Positions 59,796-64,000 of a stretch of 64,000 nt of DNA are shown here, piece after piece. This DNA comes from Priestia aryabhattai. Lineage in GTDB: Bacteria; Bacillota; Bacilli; Bacillales; Bacillaceae_H. The first letter of the stretch is position 1; every line of letters starts with the position of its first letter. The notes under the pieces were generated by a model. The model made no database searches, was not told the DNA's origin, and was given only the letters and a program-made list of their open reading frames with translations. The stretch is taken from positions 1 through 64,000 of the forward strand of contig NZ_JAMBOQ010000005.1 in assembly GCF_023715685.1 (NCBI RefSeq). Reading direction: 5' to 3'. The translations under genes were made by a program, and so were the position numbers.

Positions 59796-60806
59796 ATGGG
59801 GAGAAAAAAAGTCACGATTACAGAAGTAGCAAAAGAAGCGGGTGTTTCATTAGCTACGGTATCAAGAATCTTCAACAATAAAGACGGTAAAATTAAAATC
59901 AGTGAAAAAACAAAACAAAAAGTACTCGAAGCTGCAGCGTATTTAGGGTATCAGACGAATCCATTTGCGGCAGCTCTGCGTGCTCAAAAAACAGGGATTA
60001 TCGGGATATTAATTAGAGATTTAAAAGATCCGTTTTTAATTGAACTATTAAAAAAGGTACAGCAACAAGTCCAAAGTCGAGGGATGGATGTTCTTATTGG
60101 ACATACGGATTACCAAGAAACAACGGCTGAGCGTCAATTAAATGTTATGATGAACCATTGGTTTGATGGGGTCATTTTATTAGACTATGTATCGGCTCAG
60201 CATCCGTTTGTAGACGTATTAAAACAATATCAAACGCCTTACGTTTCTCTTACAGGAGACGACTCTTCTGCACTTTGGCCGATTGTACATGTAGATGATG
60301 CGGTAGGAATGCAATTAGCTGTTGCTCACTTAACGGACCTTGGTCATAAGAATATAGGGTTCGTTGGAAAAGCTGTAAGCGGGGTCGAGCACCGTCTGTC
60401 TCTTTTTCATCAGTATGTACCGTCAGCAAACGCAAAGTTTGTAAAAGAAGATATGAATAACTCAGATGAACTATATCAGTTTATAAATGAACTAGCTCAT
60501 CATTCAGAGCCACCAACTGCGCTTATTTGTGCCACGGATTACATTGCTCTGAAAGTGATCCACTGTGCGTGGCAAAACGGGCTTCACGTTCCAGCAGATT
60601 TATCTGTTATAGGGTTTGATGATATTACAGAAGCTAGTGAAGCGCATCCTCCATTAACAACCATTCGTCAACCGATGGAAAAAATGGCTGAAAAAGCAGT
60701 AAACCTCTTACTTCAGCAAATTCAGGATCAGCAAGAAATAGATCAGGTACAGTATAAAATGGCACCTGTATTAGTAGAGCGTAAGACCACAAAACGTATG
60801 AATTGA
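59796..60806 (+). CDS. LacI/GalR-family transcriptional regulator
   Basis: The 336 residues have an N-terminal HTH (VTITEVAKEAGVSLATVSRIF) with hinge helix (FAAALRAQKTG). The periplasmic-binding-protein-like effector domain includes IIGILIRDLKDPFLIELL, FVGKAVSG and VIGFDDITEASEAHPPLTTI. An effector sugar is likely but unidentified. It probably controls the adjacent esterase and divergent sugar porter, whose promoter has CG-centred palindromes. Confidence 0.92.
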   Translation: MGRKKVTITEVAKEAGVSLATVSRIFNNKDGKIKISEKTKQKVLEAAAYLGYQTNPFAAALRAQKTGIIGILIRDLKDPFLIELLKKVQQQVQSRGMDVLIGHTDYQETTAERQLNVMMNHWFDGVILLDYVSAQHPFVDVLKQYQTPYVSLTGDDSSALWPIVHVDDAVGMQLAVAHLTDLGHKNIGFVGKAVSGVEHRLSLFHQYVPSANAKFVKEDMNNSDELYQFINELAHHSEPPTALICATDYIALKVIHCAWQNGLHVPADLSVIGFDDITEASEAHPPLTTIRQPMEKMAEKAVNLLLQQIQDQQEIDQVQYKMAPVLVERKTTKRMN

Positions 60807-60831
60807 TAAGGAATGTATATACTATTCCTGA

Positions 60832-60861
60832 AAGTGTGAGACAAAAAGTCCACACTTTTTT
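60832..60861 (+). terminator. LacI-family gene terminator
   Basis: AAAGTGTG / CACACTTT stem with a 12-nt loop followed by TTTT. Confidence 0.85.
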
Positions 60862-60950
60862 GCATTAACCATTGCGTCTACTTCTCTCTTTCTTATACAC
60901 TGTATGCTGTAGGGGAAAAAACCAAGCTTTAATATGTTTGGAGCGATTTG

Positions 60951-61712
60951 ATGACACAACAAAAATTAGATAAATATGAAATTATGGACGTTAGCTTACT
61001 AGCAGGTAAAATTATGTTAGAAAGCGGAGCAGAAACGTATCGAGTAGAAGACACAATGATGCGGATTGCAGCGTCTTACGGTATAAAAAAATCCCACAGC
61101 TATGTGACGCCAACAGGGATTATGTTTTCACTGGAAACGAAAGAACCGACGAAAACGAAGTTAATTCGTATTTCTGAACGAACGACAGATTTAAAAAAAG
61201 TAACCATGGTAAATAGCGTCTCAAGAACAATTAGCCAAGGAAACATTTCCCTGGAGGAAGCGTATGAAATGCTACAAGAAATTGAAGCAACGAACGTAGC
61301 TTTTCCACTATGGGTTCAACTTGTAGCTGCATCCATTTCTAGCGGATGCTTTTTAATCATGTTTCAAGGTCTATGGACGGACTTTATTCCAGCTATGTTT
61401 TCAGGGGGACTAGGATTTTTAACCGTGGTGTATTTCCACCGTCTTATTCCGATTCGCTTTTTTGCTGAGTTTACCGCTTCGTTAGTTATTGGACTTTTAT
61501 CAGCTCTTTTAGTCGCTTCAGGACTGGGCACACAAATTGATAAAATTATTATTGGATCCGTTATGCCTCTCGTTCCTGGCTTATCCATTACCAATGCAGT
61601 GCGAGATTTAATGGCGGGACATTTACTGTCTGGATTATCAAAAGGAGCAGAAGCGTTTCTGACGGCATTCGCTATTGGTGCAGGTATTGCCATTGTATTT
61701 ACGCTTCTATAG
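60951..61712 (+). CDS. ThrE-family threonine/serine exporter, large subunit (YjjP-like)
   Basis: The 253 residues have an N-terminal cytosolic region (ILLESGAETYRVEDT-type motif, here IMLESGAETYRVEDTMMRI) and five TM helices from about 120 onwards. This is the DUF1212/ThrE N half; the C half is the next gene. In one-protein ThrE both halves are fused. Exports amino acids or dicarboxylates; the substrate is inferred. ATG 60951 is preferred over the TTG at 60948. Confidence 0.87.
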   Translation: MTQQKLDKYEIMDVSLLAGKIMLESGAETYRVEDTMMRIAASYGIKKSHSYVTPTGIMFSLETKEPTKTKLIRISERTTDLKKVTMVNSVSRTISQGNISLEEAYEMLQEIEATNVAFPLWVQLVAASISSGCFLIMFQGLWTDFIPAMFSGGLGFLTVVYFHRLIPIRFFAEFTASLVIGLLSALLVASGLGTQIDKIIIGSVMPLVPGLSITNAVRDLMAGHLLSGLSKGAEAFLTAFAIGAGIAIVFTLL

Positions 61713-61726
61713 AAGGGAGGCATCAT

Positions 61727-62182
61727 ATGCATATCGTAGAGCAGATAATTACAAGTTTTATTGCTTCGGCAGCGTTTGGGATCATTTTTAATGTTCCACG
61801 TGAATCATTATTAAAAAGTGGCTTTGTCGGAATGGTTGGCTGGCTCATTTACTATTTGCTGACGTTCTATGGCGTAGATGAAATTCCAAGCACCGTTGTA
61901 TCGGCCTTCTTTATTGCTATTATTAGTCAAATTTACGCAAAAATTTATCGCACGCCGATCATTATTTTCACCGTAGCAGGTATTATTCCGCTAGTTCCAG
62001 GAGGAACAGCATACGATGCCATGCGTAACTTTGTAGAAAATAACTATAATGAAGCGATTAGTCTTGCAGCGAAAGCCTTTATGATTTCAGGTTCAATTGC
62101 CATTGGTATTGTATTTTCTGAAGTCATTAACCAAATCATTCGTCAATCTAAATTAAATGCCAAAGCAAAATATCGACCGTAG
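61727..62182 (+). CDS. ThrE-family exporter, small subunit (YjjB-like)
   Basis: The 151 residues have four to five TM helices. The motif AGIIPLVPGGTAYDAMRN near residue 85 is the family signature of DUF3815/ThrE_2. It is 14 bp after the large subunit with an AGAAGGGAGG RBS, so both are made together. A parS site lies inside at 61792-61807. Confidence 0.87.
   Translation: MHIVEQIITSFIASAAFGIIFNVPRESLLKSGFVGMVGWLIYYLLTFYGVDEIPSTVVSAFFIAIISQIYAKIYRTPIIIFTVAGIIPLVPGGTAYDAMRNFVENNYNEAISLAAKAFMISGSIAIGIVFSEVINQIIRQSKLNAKAKYRP
61792..61807 (+). other. parS: parS site in the exporter small-subunit gene
   Basis: TGTTCCACGTGAATCA matches TGTTNCACGTGAAACA at 15 of 16 positions, with an intact CACGTG core. 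It is about 52 kb from oriC. Confidence 0.82.
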
Positions 62183-62183
62183 A

Positions 62184-62216
62184 GAAGCAAGCTCAAATCA
62201 GAGCGTGCTTTTTTTA
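62184..62216 (+). terminator. Exporter operon terminator
   Basis: AAGCAAGCTC / GAGCGTGCTT stem (one mismatch) with TTTTTT. Confidence 0.8.
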
Positions 62217-62353
62217 TGAAAAAATAAAGAGGTCCTTCACTTTTTTGTCACAAGAAAGTCACGTTTTAGTCTAAAAACGTTCAAAAAATGTACGTGCACA
62301 GCTAAGAAAATAGACTATACTATGTAAATAGAAAGAGAGAAATTACATATATA

Positions 62354-62402
62354 TGTGAAACATTGAGCATATTTCTCGAATTGTTATGCTCAATGTTTCA
62401 CA
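62354..62402 (+). promoter_or_regulatory. 18-bp perfect hairpin in the cydA leader
   Basis: TGTGAAACATTGAGCATA (62354-62371) and its exact complement (62385-62402) flank a 13-nt loop. A TATACT -10 at 62316-62321 puts it in the 5' leader, 80 bp ahead of the cydA ATG. No T-tract follows. The ends TGTGAAA / TTTCACA resemble half-sites of redox regulators. Confidence 0.7.
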
Positions 62403-62482
62403 ATGTAAGTAAAAGATGCTCAGTAATGAGCAAAGTATCTATGGAAATGATGAATGTTCTTATATATGAAAGGGGAAAGAAG

Positions 62483-63889
62483 ATGGATACAGTCATACTA
62501 TCACGTATTCAATTTGCATCAACGACGCTGTTTCATTTTATCTTTGTACCGCTGTCTATAGGCCTTGTCTTTTTAGTAGCGATCATGGAAACGATGTACG
62601 TAGTAAAAAAAGATGAACAGTATAAAAAGATGGCAAAGTTTTGGGGGCACTTATTCCTGATTAACTTTGCTGTCGGAGTCGTAACAGGTATTTTACAAGA
62701 ATTTCAGTTTGGCATGAACTGGTCAGAGTACTCACGGTTTGTAGGAGATGTATTCGGTGCGCCGCTTGCTATTGAAGCACTGCTAGCGTTTTTTATGGAG
62801 TCCACTTTCCTCGGACTGTGGATTTTCGGGTGGGATCGTTTGTCTAAATGGCTGCACTGTCTATGTATTTGGCTTGTTAGTCTAGGTACTATTTTTTCAG
62901 CGTTCTTTATTTTAACGGCTAATTCTTTTATGCAGCATCCGGTCGGAATGGAGCTAAATAATGGCCGTTTAGAAATGAATGACTTCTTTAAATTGTTAAC
63001 AAACGGTCAGCTTTGGGTTGAATTCCCTCATACAATTTTAGGTTCGTTTGCAACAGGCGCCTTTTTTATTACGGGTGTCAGTGCCGTTATGCTCTTAAAG
63101 AAAAAACATTTGGCTTTTGCCAAAAAATCATTTCAAGTTGCTATCATTGTAGGGTTAGTTTCAGGTGTAGGAATTGCGCTATCTGGGCATGAACAGGCTG
63201 GATACTTAGTTAAAACACAGCCGATGAAAATGGCCGCAAGTGAAGGATTATGGGAAAACAGCGGAAGTCCAGGAGCCTGGACGGTAACAGCAAATATTCA
63301 ACCTGATGAAAAGAAAAATACAAGTGAAATCAAAATACCTTATTTATTAAGCTTCTTATCATACGGGAAGTTTTCAGGTTCCGTTCCTGGAATGAACGAG
63401 CTGCAGGAGCAGTATACGGCGAAATATGGAGAAGGAAATTATATTCCACCCGTTCGGACAACGTTTTGGAGTTTCCGCATTATGGCTGGTCTAGGTGGCG
63501 TATTATGTGCATTAGGCATTTGGGGCACGCACTTGCTTTCTCGTAAAAAACTTCAAGAAAGCAAACTATTTTTACGTATTATGACGATTGCCATTGCCTT
63601 TCCGTTCCTTGGAAGCTCGGCAGGTTGGATTATGACAGAGATTGGCCGTCAGCCTTGGGTTGTATTTGGCTATATGAAAACCGAAGATGCCGTGTCTCCT
63701 GGTGTAACAGCAGGTGAATTGTTGTTCTCTATCGTTTCGTTTTCGTTTTTTTATTTAATTTTAGCTGTGATTATGGTGTTCTTGTTTGTTAAAGAAATTA
63801 AAAAAGGTCCAGATCATGATCACGAAGAACATACAAAAGTAGTATCAACTGATCCGTTTACAAAGGAGGGATACAATGTTTTCTCTTAA
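62483..63889 (+). CDS. cydA: Cytochrome bd ubiquinol oxidase subunit I
   Basis: CydA oxidises quinol and reduces oxygen with high affinity. The 468 residues begin MDTVILSRIQFASTTLFHF, with a heme b595/d ligand His at residue 18. The motif FMESTFLGLWIFGWDRL and the GxPWVV-like GRQPWVVFGYMKTEDAVS are conserved; the Q loop is the short form. The frame is open from 62363, but ATG 62483 follows GAAAGGGGAAAG. Overlaps cydB by 14 bp. Confidence 0.95.
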   Translation: MDTVILSRIQFASTTLFHFIFVPLSIGLVFLVAIMETMYVVKKDEQYKKMAKFWGHLFLINFAVGVVTGILQEFQFGMNWSEYSRFVGDVFGAPLAIEALLAFFMESTFLGLWIFGWDRLSKWLHCLCIWLVSLGTIFSAFFILTANSFMQHPVGMELNNGRLEMNDFFKLLTNGQLWVEFPHTILGSFATGAFFITGVSAVMLLKKKHLAFAKKSFQVAIIVGLVSGVGIALSGHEQAGYLVKTQPMKMAASEGLWENSGSPGAWTVTANIQPDEKKNTSEIKIPYLLSFLSYGKFSGSVPGMNELQEQYTAKYGEGNYIPPVRTTFWSFRIMAGLGGVLCALGIWGTHLLSRKKLQESKLFLRIMTIAIAFPFLGSSAGWIMTEIGRQPWVVFGYMKTEDAVSPGVTAGELLFSIVSFSFFYLILAVIMVFLFVKEIKKGPDHDHEEHTKVVSTDPFTKEGYNVFS

Positions 63890-64000
63890 TGAATTCTGGT
63901 ATTTGCTAGTATCCGTTCTGTTTGTTGGTTTTATCTTCTTAGAAGGCTTTGATTTTGGTATTGGAATGGTGTCTCGTTTTTTAGGAAGAAACGACTTAGA
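63876..64000 (+). CDS. cydB: Cytochrome bd ubiquinol oxidase subunit II (5' part)
   Basis: The first 41 codons read MFSLNEFWYLLVSVLFVGFI and then FLEGFDFGIGM, the CydB signature of its first helix. AAAGGAGGG precedes the ATG. It starts inside the cydA 3' end and runs off the window. Confidence 0.95.
   Translation, partial: MFSLNEFWYLLVSVLFVGFIFLEGFDFGIGMVSRFLGRNDL

Noticed and set aside
62363..62482. N-terminal extension of CydA by 40 residues
   Set aside because: The extension lies in the leader hairpin, lacks an SD and is absent in the family; ATG 62483 has a good SD.

Overview
The window is the replication-origin neighbourhood of a low-GC, endospore-forming Firmicute. Gene order, protein sequences, a bipartite oriC around dnaA, parS sites and sporulation-linked genes (spoIIIJ, jag, soj, spo0J, yyaC) all point to Bacillaceae, most probably Bacillus (Priestia) megaterium or a close relative. 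The species call rests on recognition, not on a database search. The strand shown is inverted relative to the usual dnaA-forward numbering.

Layout. Positions 1-125 hold the 5' end of a 16S rRNA on the minus strand. Then come gyrA, gyrB, recF, yaaA (rlbA), dnaN and dnaA, all on minus and co-directional with the leftward fork. The origin occupies about 7767-10040: a DnaA-trio/AT-rich unwinding element lies in the dnaA-dnaN gap, and a DnaA-box array lies upstream of dnaA. To the right, on plus, are rpmH-rnpA-spoIIIJ-jag, mnmE-mnmG-rsmG, and noc-soj-spo0J. They are followed by yyaC (minus), a YkvI-like membrane protein, an MscS channel, yyzM, ychF, rpsF-ssbA-rpsR, yybS-gdpP-rplI, dnaC, purA and four tRNA genes. 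Next are the complete walRK-HIJ-htrC operon, a tiny CxxH/CxxC gene and rlmH. To about 40 kb this is essentially the conserved Bacillus core; remB between recF and gyrB is missing.

From about 40.9 kb the content becomes accessory. A truncated 3' gene remnant is followed by the most interesting locus (41.5-46.1 kb). This is an OmpR-family response regulator and histidine kinase on minus, flanked on both sides by plus-strand genes for secreted tandem-repeat PepSY-like proteins. All three promoters carry TTCAG-type direct repeats spaced exactly 11 bp, ending about 15 bp before the -10 element, so the locus looks like a self-contained regulon (YkoGH/YkoIJ-like). Then come an RlmI-like methyltransferase, a DASS dicarboxylate transporter, a cytoplasmic alpha-amylase, the deletion scar of a second two-component operon, a 40-residue Cys-rich ORF, a PerR-boxed catalase and a CstA-family transporter. 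The right end has proBA (short ProB), a sugar-porter MFS/esterase/LacI-regulator cluster, a two-gene ThrE-type exporter, and cydA plus the start of cydB.

Three near-consensus parS sites (in spo0J, walK and the small exporter gene) and seven DnaA boxes around rlmH show that the segregation and initiation control sequences extend well beyond oriC.
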